Assembly: GCF_002139855.1 (NCBI RefSeq)
Contig: NZ_CP018789.1
Location: forward strand, 496,001 to 560,000
Reading direction: 5' to 3'
Length of the DNA stretch: 64,000 nucleotides
DNA from: Campylobacter porcelli
GTDB taxonomy: Bacteria; Campylobacterota; Campylobacteria; Campylobacterales; Campylobacteraceae
Part shown: positions 18,243-27,117 of the stretch, in pieces
Numbering within the stretch: the stretch's first letter is position 1
Layout: the number at the start of each line of letters is the position of its first letter
The notes under the pieces: generated by a model
The model's database searches: none
What the model saw: only the letters and a program-made list of their open reading frames with translations
Told to the model about the DNA's origin: nothing
Translations under genes and position numbers: made by a program

Positions 18243-20558
18243 TGGCAAAAGTAAAAAATACATATCTAAAAGGTTATAAGCCATTAACGCAGTTTAATAC
18301 CCCTTTTTAGGCAGACTTGGGAGATTATAAAATGGCGCAATATCGCCTTTATAAAGCTAGTAGAGCTTTTACATATACAGCTAATAAGAAAAGGCAAACA
18401 TAGAAATTATGGCTTATACTATCATCCTGTATATGGCTATGTCTATAGCATAAGCAAATATGATATAAAATCTGGCTCAAAAGCCCCATATGATTATCAT
18501 AGTCCATATAATTTAGGGCTCAATCAATTTTTCGTAGGGCAAAATCCATATGCGTGGTATAATGGCGACCCAGGCGATAACGATGGTATATATCACGATA
18601 CTTGCGAGATAATTAGAACTCAAGATAACGCTACTTCTACCAAATATGGCTATAAAGATTTATCACTAATCAAAAAATGGGGGCAAGGTGAGATGGTTCA
18701 TAGCCTTCATCCTGTGTTTAATCCATTTAAAGATAGAGAGTATATATATCGGTTTCCTGTTAAAGCTAAAATAAGTTGTAGATTTGAGTGGGATAAGATA
18801 GTTTATGCAACTAAAAATTTTAAAGAGATACTAGACGAGAATGGAAATAAGATAATACATAAATCACAATCAACTATAAAAGTTTTTAGAAATGTTAGTA
18901 TAGATATGGAGCGTTGGAAAATCAAGCTTGATGGCTCTAGGCAGAGAATATCTGATATAAGGGATTTGAACTTTAATGAAATTTTACAAGCTACACCGAT
19001 ATATAAATATACATATTGGTCTGATGGAAGTATAAGAGATAAAATGCTTACTGGATATAATAAAGATATAGATATATTTCAAAACTTGCCTAAATTTTAT
19101 AGAGAGTTAAAAGATAGTAGAGTTTATACCTATGATGAGATGACAAAATTAATAGGTCAAACTTTGGAGTGGGAGCTAGTGCTTAATGGCGATGATGACT
19201 TTGTGGATATATATCTTTTGGGGAGTTACGCTGGTAGGATAATTGCCTTTGGTGATGGTGAAGTAGCTGGGTATATGGATGATGGCAGGATACTGATACA
19301 AGGCACCAAGAGGGGGGTACACACTATTACCTCTAGCGGTGATAGTGACCATACACACCACTTTTATTATGACATCCCTACGCTAAATTTGATAGAGACA
19401 TTTGACCCAAATACTCATATGCCACTTCGTGGAGCGTTTAAATTCGTGACTGAGTGGCAGAGCCATTATGGACTACATGTAGAAGAGGATAAAGAGACTT
19501 GGGAAAAGCTAGTGCCTATAGTAGTAATCATAATAGTTATAGTAGTGACTATCGTTACATGGGGGACATGTACGGCTCAGACTGCGTCTGCTGGTTCGGC
19601 TGTGACTGCTGGGACTACTGGAGCTACTGGCGCTGGAGCAGCCGCTGGGACTGCTACTGCTGGGTTTTATAGTGCTACGGCTAGTGCTTTAGCCTCTATA
19701 GGTATCACTACTGCTGCTGGGACATTGGCACTATCTTCTATATTTTTAAGTGCTTTAGGCTATGGGCTTAGCTACGCTGGGGCTAAGTATGGTATAGAAG
19801 GGTTAATGACTGGTGGTAAAATTGCTAGTTTCGCTGGTGCGGCAATGGGGGTAGCATCAATTGGAGTTAATATATCTACATCACTATCTACAGCGACTTC
19901 ACAAGCTGTGGCTAGTCAAAGTGGTTGCTATCTATCTGAAACAGCACTTGCTAGCAGTGGCGCAGCAAGTGGCGGGTCAGCAACTGGACTAATGGTAAAT
20001 AGCGGTATGAGTATCGCTACAAATTTGGGCGTAACTACTGTAAATAGCGGTATGGGAGTTGTGAGTGTAGGTACAGCAAATTCAAGCGTTTTGTTTGTCA
20101 ATGGTGTGGCTATGAGTGGGACTGGGGTTATAGGCTCTATGGCGGCACAATTTGGCTTTTCTATGACTACAGCAACGCAGCTAATGAGCTTATCAAATAT
20201 AGCTACTACTACCTACTCCATCGGCAATAGTTTATATGGTGGATTTAATAGCGTCAAAGATGTATTAAGCTCACTGCGTGGGGAGCCAGTAGACCCGCAA
20301 ATCCCTACAAATCAAAGCGATGAAGAGGCTCTATCTAGTGGCAATGGAGCGATAGGTGTGAGCTCTAGTGTAGTGATGAGATTTGAGCGTGATATAATGC
20401 CAGCGGATTTAGGGCTAGATGAAGATTCGTTAATTTATGTTCGCTCACTGCTTAAGGCATATATCCACGACAAAGGAAATCTAGCAAATTTAGTAGATAA
20501 TATCATCCAAACAAGGCTAAGAAAAAGATATGCGCCATTAATTCCATCTAATGTATAA
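18242..20558 (+). pseudogene. large Gly/Ala-rich membrane-segment protein with broken N-terminus
   Basis: ATG 18242 reads MAKVKNTYLKGYKPLTQFNT and hits TAG at 18308; the same frame continues (ADLGDYKMAQYRLYKASRAF) to a second TAG at 18401. Dropping one A from AAAA 18389-18392 rejoins it to NYGLYYHPVYGYVYSISKYD and the long frame that runs to 20558, ~770 residues in all. A truncated product could start at ATG 18693 (621 residues). The middle carries a strong membrane helix (IVVIIIVIVVTIVTW) and a long low-complexity Ala/Gly/Ser/Thr stretch, as in membrane-penetrating virion proteins. Function unknown. Confidence 0.6.
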
Positions 20559-20620
20559 AAAATTCACATCTAATAATTAGAATTTAAAGGGATAAAATCA
20601 TTATAAAAAAGGAGTTGATA

Positions 20621-23600
20621 ATGATTTGTCCTAATAATTTTGCTAAAGAGGTGGCAAGAGCTAGTGGGCGTAAGATGCCTGATGTGAGTGATGAGTTAAT
20701 AAAAAATGGCTTTGATAGTGTAAAAAAGGGTGATGAGATAAAGAAGATCAATACTCAAAAATTTAGCAGTAATAAGGTAGAAAATGATAACCTAAATTCT
20801 CTATATAACTCAAGCGATGAGATGCTACAGATGGCTGCAAAGGCTAGAGAGTATGAAAAGGTCTTTAAAAAAGAGGCTAGAGGAATACACAATGTAATGA
20901 ATAATGGCAAAAAATCTACACTAATAAAGCGTGATTTAGATAGTATAGATAGTGCTATAAAATTCGAGCGTGGATTTAACAATAAAAATAATAAAGGCTA
21001 TGGTGCTGAGCATATAATAAAACACACGATAAATAAAGATGCAAAAGGCTATATCATTGATATTGAACTAGCAAATTTAGGTAAAAATATAAGAGAGTAT
21101 ATTAAAAATCATAAAGAGCCATTCATAGATAAAAATGGAGCTAGGATATATGAGTGGGAAAATAGTGATGGTGTAAGATTTAGAGCTGTGGTGGGTGATA
21201 TACAAAGCAAAGCCCCTACTACAGCGGTAGGATCCGAAAGTGGTTTAGCTTTGCGTGAAAGGATTATAACATTTTACTCTGATAGAAACCTTAATGAGCC
21301 TATGAATTTTAAAAATCCAAAATTAAATAAAGAGAATAGTAGCCATAGGGACGAGACGACCTCCGAATTACCACAACCTACGGCTACTGATAATATTATA
21401 ACATTCTATTCTGATAGAAATCTTAATGAGCCTATTAAAGAATTTGGCGCTAATTACGCAGAGTTTTATCACGATGGCAAAGGGGCAATTGATAAGCTTT
21501 TAACCCAAAGACAAGGGCAGGTAGCTGGAGCATTTTATAAAGATGGTAAGGATATTGATTTAGTGTGGGGTGAGTTTAAGGTCGTAAAAGGCGAGATAAA
21601 AGGGTATGGGCTTAGCAAGATAGAAGCTAAGCACCTTGATGATTTTGCTATATTTGAAGGTAGCACTCCACAAGAGAAAATGGCAAATGGTATAAATGAG
21701 ATAATACAAAAGGGCGTTTTAGAGAGCAAAAACGGCGTAGATACAATTATTTACAAAAAAGACAACAGTGAATTTAGAGTTGGGCTTAGCAAAGGTTGGA
21801 ATAATCAAGGTGATAATAGATGGATAATAACTGCATATAATAATAAAAAAGTGTCGTCGGAAAGTATCGAGACTTCCTACCACGATACTTTTACAGCTAA
21901 AGAACCTTTAGCCAACCAACGGCCAAATTCTACCACAACTGCTAATAAAAGTCAAGAAGTAAATATACAGCCTATTAAAGAATTTGGCACTAATTACGCT
22001 GAGTTTTATCACGATGGCAAAGGGGCAATTGATAAGCTCTTAACCGAAAGACAAGGGCAAGTGGCTGGGGCGTTTGAGAGAGAGGAGCTAGGCGATATAG
22101 ATTTAGTGTGGGGCGAAGTAACAGACCCTATAAAACATAAGGGCTATGGCTTAGCTCATATCTTAGATAAAAGAATGGCTGAGTTTATGGAGCAAGGATT
22201 AAGCAAAGAAGAAGCCGAAGCAAAGGCAATCGAGCTTATAAATAAGTTGCCTGATATAATAAAAAATGGGGAGATAATCAAATTAGGGGAAAATCGAGTA
22301 AAAATAGAAACGCCAAAAGATAGAGCTATAATAGTCTTAAATTATAAAGGGGAAAATAATAAATGGGTTTTAACGGCATACAAAAAAGATGAAGCCCTTA
22401 GCCAAGCAGATTTGCACCAGACTAAGCGTAATGATCCAGCTTCAAGCTTCATCGCTGAACCGACTTCTAAGCCGAATTCTACCACAACTGCTAATAAAAG
22501 TCAAGAAAATATCTTAAAAGGCGTTGATGGCAAGGAGTATCCAAATACCGTAGCAGGTAGGTGGGAAAAAAGAGTAGATGAAGCCTTTGACTGGGCGTAT
22601 AAAAATATATATGCTAAGGGGGTTAAGAGTGGAATTAAGGGGGCTGGAGTTGTAGGTAGGGTGTTTGGCTCGCAAGAGAGTGGAGCAAAAATCCAAAGGG
22701 GTTTAGAAAAAGCCTTTGCCCTACAAGATGAGATAGGTGCTTTAAGTAGGCTAAAATCAGCATATTATCGCAATAACCAAGTAGCAAGAATGGAAGCTAT
22801 GAAGGTGTATGAGAGCTTAGTAAAGTTAGAGATAGATGAGAGAGTAGCGCTATTTAGAATGCTTGATGGGCAAGAAGTGGAGCCAAATTTAGCTGGGAAA
22901 CTACGCCCAACATATCAAAAACTAAGAGATAAAATAGATGAGAGAGCAGAGCAATTAATCTCTTTAGGAATGCTAAAAGGGGAGAATGCTAAAGAGAATT
23001 ATATAAAATATAGCTACTCGCAATATTATGGTAAAAAAGATGGGGCTGTAGGTGGATTTGGTATAGGTAAATTAAGGGGTAGAGATGAGAATTTAAGCTA
23101 TGAAGATAGAGTTCAATTAGGTTTGATAGAAGACGCAGCAATAGCAGTAACTCAAACTCTAAATTCGCAAAACTCTCAGATACAAAAGGCTATTTTATTT
23201 AAAAATTTGGCTAATGAATATGCCATAGATCAGCCAAAAGATGGTTATGTAAAGGTAAGTGATGAGAGTGTGGGCGGTGGGGTTAAAAAATATGGGGCAT
23301 TAGCTGGGAAGTATGTGCCAAGCGCTGTGTATGATGACTTACAAAATGCTGGGCTTGTGAGTAGTATCTTTGATGTCATTAGACCATATACAAATGTGAT
23401 AGATCATATTAAGGTAAATTTAACTGTGAAAAATCCAGCAACTCATGGGTATAATGTGCTAAGCAACTCGGTTTTGGCTTTCTTACATGGGGATTTGGGG
23501 GCGAATTTAAAGTTAATGAAGCTTTTAGCTACTAATAAAAATAGCTTTAATGAGCTACTAGCTAAAGCTGAAGCGATGGGGCTTGATACGGCTAGCGATG

Positions 23601-24676
23601 ATATAGAGATGAGAAATTTGCTAATGACAAATGATGAAGTGGCAAAAGAGGCGCTAAAAAGCCAAAATCCACTAGGATACTATATAGCTGCATCGTGGCA
23701 AAATATCTATCTAACTAAAAATAGCACCACTGGCAGGGTAGCTAGGAGTGCTTATGCGTGGGAGGATAAGTGGTTTAAACTAGCTAGATTTAAGAAGAAT
23801 TTAGATATGGGTATGAGTGATGAAGCGGCCTTTAGTGATGCTAATAGTGCTTATGTGGATTATAGCTCTCACTTTAATCCTGCGTTAAAGGTGCTTGATA
23901 AGACTGGGGTTTTGCCGTTTTTTCATTTTGCGGTTAAATCTAGTATAGTGGTAACTAAAGCGGCTATTAAAAATCCAGCTAAATTTGCTATGTTACAAAC
24001 TGCTTTGATAGGCAGTGGGGCTTCTAGTTTGCCATATTGGTTTGATAGTGATCAAAAAGATGCTGATAACTCAAGATTGCCTGATTGGGCGAGTTCAAAC
24101 TATTTGCCTAATCTTTTTGGGGTTAAAAATCAAGTTCAAATAGGCGAGTCTGGACTATACTTCAACGCTGCTAGGGCGATGGCGGGATTTAGGCTTAGTA
24201 GTATTGATGATATCACTGGTGGTGGTGGATTAATTGGTGGGCTTTTGGATATTTTGCGTGGTAGAGATAGCTGGGGGAATGATATGGTAGGTAAGCACGA
24301 TCCAGCTATAAAACAGCTCACGGCTAGATTAGATGCGTTTTCTAAGCAGTTTTTGCCATCGATAACCTTGGGTAGATATGGTAGGCAAGGCTTAGCCATA
24401 GCTACAGGCAATAATCCTAAAAATGCATATGATGAGCCGATGGGGCTAGGGGAGCTAGCGGGGAGATTTATGGGTCTTAGAATGATAAATGAGAAAAAGG
24501 AGCTAAGAAGTGCGGCAATAAGTGCTAAAAATAGATATAAAAAAGCAAAAGAAAAAGGCGATGAGGGGGCTATGGTGGTGGCGTTGAATGACTTTATGGC
24601 GTGTAAGGCGGCGGCATCTGATATGGGTGTGAGCTTAGAGGCTCTTATGAAGATGAGAAGTAGAGATGTAAAATAG
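20621..24676 (+). CDS. polyvalent-type virion protein with repeated BECR-fold nuclease-like modules
   Basis: ATG 20621 (1351 aa) follows AAGGAG at 6 nt, better than a TTG six bases earlier. Layout: helical N-terminus to ~110; a GYGAEHIIKH module with FYSDRNLNEP (~112-210); a module IKEFGANYAEFYHDGKGAID with DIDLVWGE and GYGLSKIEAKH (~270-410); a third copy with DLVWGE and GYGLAHILDKR (~450-595); then ~700 residues resembling large-polyvalent-protein C-terminal regions with several hydrophobic stretches. The modules look like the phage barnase/EndoU/colicin/RelE-like (PBECR, DUF3519) nucleases. Likely packaged with DNA and delivered at infection; that is inferred from the family. Confidence 0.7.
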   Translation: MICPNNFAKEVARASGRKMPDVSDELIKNGFDSVKKGDEIKKINTQKFSSNKVENDNLNSLYNSSDEMLQMAAKAREYEKVFKKEARGIHNVMNNGKKSTLIKRDLDSIDSAIKFERGFNNKNNKGYGAEHIIKHTINKDAKGYIIDIELANLGKNIREYIKNHKEPFIDKNGARIYEWENSDGVRFRAVVGDIQSKAPTTAVGSESGLALRERIITFYSDRNLNEPMNFKNPKLNKENSSHRDETTSELPQPTATDNIITFYSDRNLNEPIKEFGANYAEFYHDGKGAIDKLLTQRQGQVAGAFYKDGKDIDLVWGEFKVVKGEIKGYGLSKIEAKHLDDFAIFEGSTPQEKMANGINEIIQKGVLESKNGVDTIIYKKDNSEFRVGLSKGWNNQGDNRWIITAYNNKKVSSESIETSYHDTFTAKEPLANQRPNSTTTANKSQEVNIQPIKEFGTNYAEFYHDGKGAIDKLLTERQGQVAGAFEREELGDIDLVWGEVTDPIKHKGYGLAHILDKRMAEFMEQGLSKEEAEAKAIELINKLPDIIKNGEIIKLGENRVKIETPKDRAIIVLNYKGENNKWVLTAYKKDEALSQADLHQTKRNDPASSFIAEPTSKPNSTTTANKSQENILKGVDGKEYPNTVAGRWEKRVDEAFDWAYKNIYAKGVKSGIKGAGVVGRVFGSQESGAKIQRGLEKAFALQDEIGALSRLKSAYYRNNQVARMEAMKVYESLVKLEIDERVALFRMLDGQEVEPNLAGKLRPTYQKLRDKIDERAEQLISLGMLKGENAKENYIKYSYSQYYGKKDGAVGGFGIGKLRGRDENLSYEDRVQLGLIEDAAIAVTQTLNSQNSQIQKAILFKNLANEYAIDQPKDGYVKVSDESVGGGVKKYGALAGKYVPSAVYDDLQNAGLVSSIFDVIRPYTNVIDHIKVNLTVKNPATHGYNVLSNSVLAFLHGDLGANLKLMKLLATNKNSFNELLAKAEAMGLDTASDDIEMRNLLMTNDEVAKEALKSQNPLGYYIAASWQNIYLTKNSTTGRVARSAYAWEDKWFKLARFKKNLDMGMSDEAAFSDANSAYVDYSSHFNPALKVLDKTGVLPFFHFAVKSSIVVTKAAIKNPAKFAMLQTALIGSGASSLPYWFDSDQKDADNSRLPDWASSNYLPNLFGVKNQVQIGESGLYFNAARAMAGFRLSSIDDITGGGGLIGGLLDILRGRDSWGNDMVGKHDPAIKQLTARLDAFSKQFLPSITLGRYGRQGLAIATGNNPKNAYDEPMGLGELAGRFMGLRMINEKKELRSAAISAKNRYKKAKEKGDEGAMVVALNDFMACKAAASDMGVSLEALMKMRSRDVK

Positions 24677-24736
24677 CTCATTTTTATGAATTAGTAGGAC
24701 TAAAATTAGCTTTGAATTTAATCAAAAGGATAAGAA

Positions 24737-24940
24737 ATGACAACAAAACAGATAAGCCAGCGTACTGGAATACCTTGGTCTACGCTAGTAACTTGGGCTA
24801 AAAGCGACGAAGCTGGGTGGAGATATCAGCTAGTTATGGCGATGAGTGTGGCTACGCCTGATTTTTTTAGCAAATTTAATCCTAGAGTTGAGCCGCAGCT
24901 TGATAATTTACAAACAAATATTATAGGAGGTTTAAAATGA
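24737..24940 (+). CDS. small DNA-binding-like phage protein (67 aa)
   Basis: AAAAGGATAAGAA precedes the ATG. The N-terminus TTKQISQRTGIPWSTLVTWA is a compact helix-turn-helix resembling small plasmid and phage regulators; the C-terminal half is featureless. It overlaps the next gene by 4 bp (ATGA), so the two are translationally coupled. No operator is visible nearby. Confidence 0.6.
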   Translation: MTTKQISQRTGIPWSTLVTWAKSDEAGWRYQLVMAMSVATPDFFSKFNPRVEPQLDNLQTNIIGGLK

Positions 24941-25284
24941 TGTTATGTGGTGTAAATAGAAAAGATTTTACTAATTTTGTATGCTTAAATAGTGGGCAAG
25001 GTGCCTTAATGATGAGTGGGGGGGGGTCTTACCGTATTAAAGGTGTGGTGAGTTCTAACTACACTTGGCCTACATATAATCAAAAAAGGTGCTATTTTAA
25101 TGATGATGCAAAGGCATTACATATACTCATAGATACTGGTAGAACCGGTAGCTCATATGGTGATAATATGTCGTGGGATATAGATGTTACTCTACAAGCT
25201 CAGGGGGCTTTATATTTTTGGGGTGCTTATCACACCTCGCCTAGTGGGTGGAAGTTTACTGGGAGTGTTGAGAGAGTAGGGTAG
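24937..25284 (+). CDS. hypothetical prophage protein with poly-G tract (115 aa)
   Basis: Starts ATGATG after AGGAGG. The protein (SGGGSYRIKGVVSSNYTWPT ... DIDVTLQAQGALYFWGAYHT) looks like a beta-rich fold, similar in style to fibre-tip domains, but I do not recognise a family. Nine G residues at 25018-25026 encode three glycines at residues ~28-30, and the present length keeps the frame open. A slip of one base would truncate it within a few codons, so expression may be phase-variable. A terminator follows at 25302. Confidence 0.6.
   Translation: MMLCGVNRKDFTNFVCLNSGQGALMMSGGGSYRIKGVVSSNYTWPTYNQKRCYFNDDAKALHILIDTGRTGSSYGDNMSWDIDVTLQAQGALYFWGAYHTSPSGWKFTGSVERVG
25018..25026 (+). repeat. G9 tract inside a prophage gene
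   Basis: Nine G residues within codons 28-30 of the 24937-25284 gene; G9 is the in-frame (ON) length. Comparable to host contingency-locus tracts but inside phage DNA. Confidence 0.85.
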
Positions 25285-25301
25285 GGGTATTATCAAACGC
25301 T

Positions 25302-25328
25302 AAAGCCTAAGACGGCTTTTATTTTTTC
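25302..25328 (+). terminator. rho-independent terminator
   Basis: AAAGCC-TAAGAC-GGCTTT followed by TTTATTTTTT, 17 bp after the stop of the preceding gene. It ends the left plus-strand block of the prophage. Confidence 0.75.
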
Positions 25329-25351
25329 GTTTATAAATAATAGTGTCGGTA

Positions 25352-25423
25352 GGGGGGTGGCGTGTGGTGGTGTGGGATTTTTTGGTTTGCTTTGGTGGGG
25401 TGAATTTGGTGGTGGTGGGGGGG
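25352..25423 (+). other. G-rich stretch with G-quadruplex potential
   Basis: Within 72 bp there are runs of G6 (25352), G3 (25373), G4 (25397) and G7 (25417) on one strand with few C, very unlike the AT-rich surroundings. There is no reading frame with a ribosome site. The rest of the 25285-26108 gap holds AT-rich DNA, a GGGGG-CGTGT-CCCCC hairpin at 25790-25804, and a compound hairpin at 25978-26047. Confidence 0.55.
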
Positions 25424-25977
25424 TGAGTGGTTTAAGGTTTGTTTGATTATTTCGTGGCGGAATTTGGGCTGGATTGATGAAAACTTAAAGTTATGAAAAC
25501 CATAATTTTCAATACTAAAATAAGTTTAAATAGTGATTTATCCATAAATTGGGATTTAGAAATTATTTTTTATATCTATTGTAATGATATAATATTATTT
25601 TGTAATAAAAAAGTAATGCTAATATAAAATTAAACTTAATTTTAATTCTAAATAATTCTTATATATAGCTTAATAGTATCTCATTCGTATTTTGTAACCC
25701 CTTGATTTTGCTTAAGCTTTGCTAGGCGATGGGGCGATGAAGTTAGCGGATACTAGGCAAAATAAGCGCATAAATGGGTTTATCATACAGGGGGCGTGTC
25801 CCCCATTGGAGTTGCGCGCGTGTAATATTACGCTATTTTGTAAATTTGCGAATTTTTAAAGGTTTGCTTTGCTTGATTAGGGATATCTAAGCTAAATTTG
25901 AGTTAGCACAGCGATTTAAGACGGCGTGGTATCCGTGGGAAGTGGTAGCCGTGCGAAGTTAAAAGGTAGGTAAAATA

Positions 25978-26047
25978 GGGGTACCCCGCTTGCGGGGCTT
26001 TAGTATTTGCTACTTTAGTGGCGACTTGTTGCCACGCTAAAAGTATG
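25978..26047. repeat. compound hairpin module (copy 1)
   Basis: GGGGTACCCC (25978-25987) shares its last four bases with CCCCGCTTGCGGGG (25984-25997), then TTTAG, then a long hairpin with arms TACTTT / AAAGTA and core GTGGCGAC-TT-GTTGCCAC (26018-26035). The same plan with a different core stem occurs at 53937-54007. It lies just beyond the 3' end of the ImmA-like gene. Confidence 0.85.
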
Positions 26048-26108
26048 TAAAAATAAAAAGCAGTAAAGATTTTAGCAAAGAAGCTTTAGGATTTTTAACT
26101 TCTTTGCT

Positions 26109-26660
26109 CTAAAAAGGATATATATAATCTTGCTTTATCAGACCTATGTTTTTAAGTCTGTGAAAAACAGCTTGTTTTGAAACTTCAAATTTTGAAGAAA
26201 TAAGTAATATTGCTTCCGCCGCCTTTAAATCAGGTTTTGTTTTTCTGCATTCTGATATAAAATCTTCTATTTGCCTAAGAGGCATAAGTAGTCTTGCCGC
26301 AAATTGATTGGCTCTAGTTTCTCTTCCACCATATGTATTGCTTCTATAAAGGGTTTCATAGCTATCAATAATAGGATTTTCTATGCTAGGCAAAATATCA
26401 TTAGCTAAATGCCCTAATTCATGTGCCAATGTAAAACGCTGTCTATTTTCATTTTTAAGCGGATTTATCCAAATAATAGGCTCACCATTTTCATCTACAC
26501 TAATTTGACCTTCAGTGTCAATTTTATTAAGATCAAGATCTTTAACTACATTTATGCCTAATTTTTGAGCAATTTTAAACGGATTGAATGGTGGTTCTTT
26601 CATTTCCAATAAATCTAAAATTTCATAAGGGGTTTTATCTTTTATCTCTTTATAGGTCAT
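26109..26660 (-). CDS. ImmA/IrrE-family metallopeptidase
   Basis: A 183-residue protein with the zincin motif LAHELGHLAN (~97-106) and the later glutamate in RETRANQFAARLLMP (~137-151), the ImmA/IrrE pattern. Relatives cleave phage or ICE repressors during induction, or act in toxin-antitoxin-like pairs. It overlaps the upstream membrane-protein gene by 4 bp, so the two are a coupled pair. Cleaving the CI-like repressor at 37429 is possible but unproven. Confidence 0.85.
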   Translation of the reverse strand: MTYKEIKDKTPYEILDLLEMKEPPFNPFKIAQKLGINVVKDLDLNKIDTEGQISVDENGEPIIWINPLKNENRQRFTLAHELGHLANDILPSIENPIIDSYETLYRSNTYGGRETRANQFAARLLMPLRQIEDFISECRKTKPDLKAAEAILLISSKFEVSKQAVFHRLKNIGLIKQDYIYPF

Positions 26661-27016
26661 TCTAAACCTCCTATTTGTGATTTTTCTTGGTCAATATCCG
26701 TCAATATAGGTATTTTATCATTTATATGTAAATCGACCATTCTTTCAAATTCTTCCATAAATTCACTATTTTTTAGAATTTTATTTATAAAATCATTGCG
26801 TAATTTCTCATCTTCTACAATTTTATTCAAAAATGCATCAGCTGTTTCTTTTATTAATCTTTGTTTATCACTGTTATACTGCACAGTAAGCCATATGATA
26901 ATAATAGCTGTTGCGACAGTAGCAATACCAACAACAATAGCAACAATCCAACTTGTATAAGTTAGATAAGAACTTGCAATACCAATAATATCAGAATTGG
27001 TATAATTATTTTTTAT
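26657..27016 (-). CDS. membrane-anchored partner of the ImmA-like gene; start codon reads ATA
   Basis: The frame upstream of a possible GTG at 26884 continues through a clear membrane helix (WIVAIVVGIATVATAIIIIW) back to TAA near 27022. No ATG, GTG or TTG is available in that stretch, but AAGGATTTATT stands at perfect spacing before ATA at 27016. An ATG-to-ATA change would explain this. The restored product is 119 residues: short N-terminus, one helix, acidic cytoplasmic tail (DEKLRNDFINKILKNSEFME). Starting at 26884 would leave 75 residues without the helix. Role unknown; paired with the protease gene. Confidence 0.55.
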   Translation of the reverse strand: MKNNYTNSDIIGIASSYLTYTSWIVAIVVGIATVATAIIIIWLTVQYNSDKQRLIKETADAFLNKIVEDEKLRNDFINKILKNSEFMEEFERMVDLHINDKIPILTDIDQEKSQIGGLE

Positions 27017-27117
27017 AATAAATCCTTAATGTGGGCGCTCTGGTAGTAAAATTATAGCTTATTTTCACTAATTTTTATATAAAATTTATCTATTGTGGTG
27101 GGGTGATAAAAGCCAAT

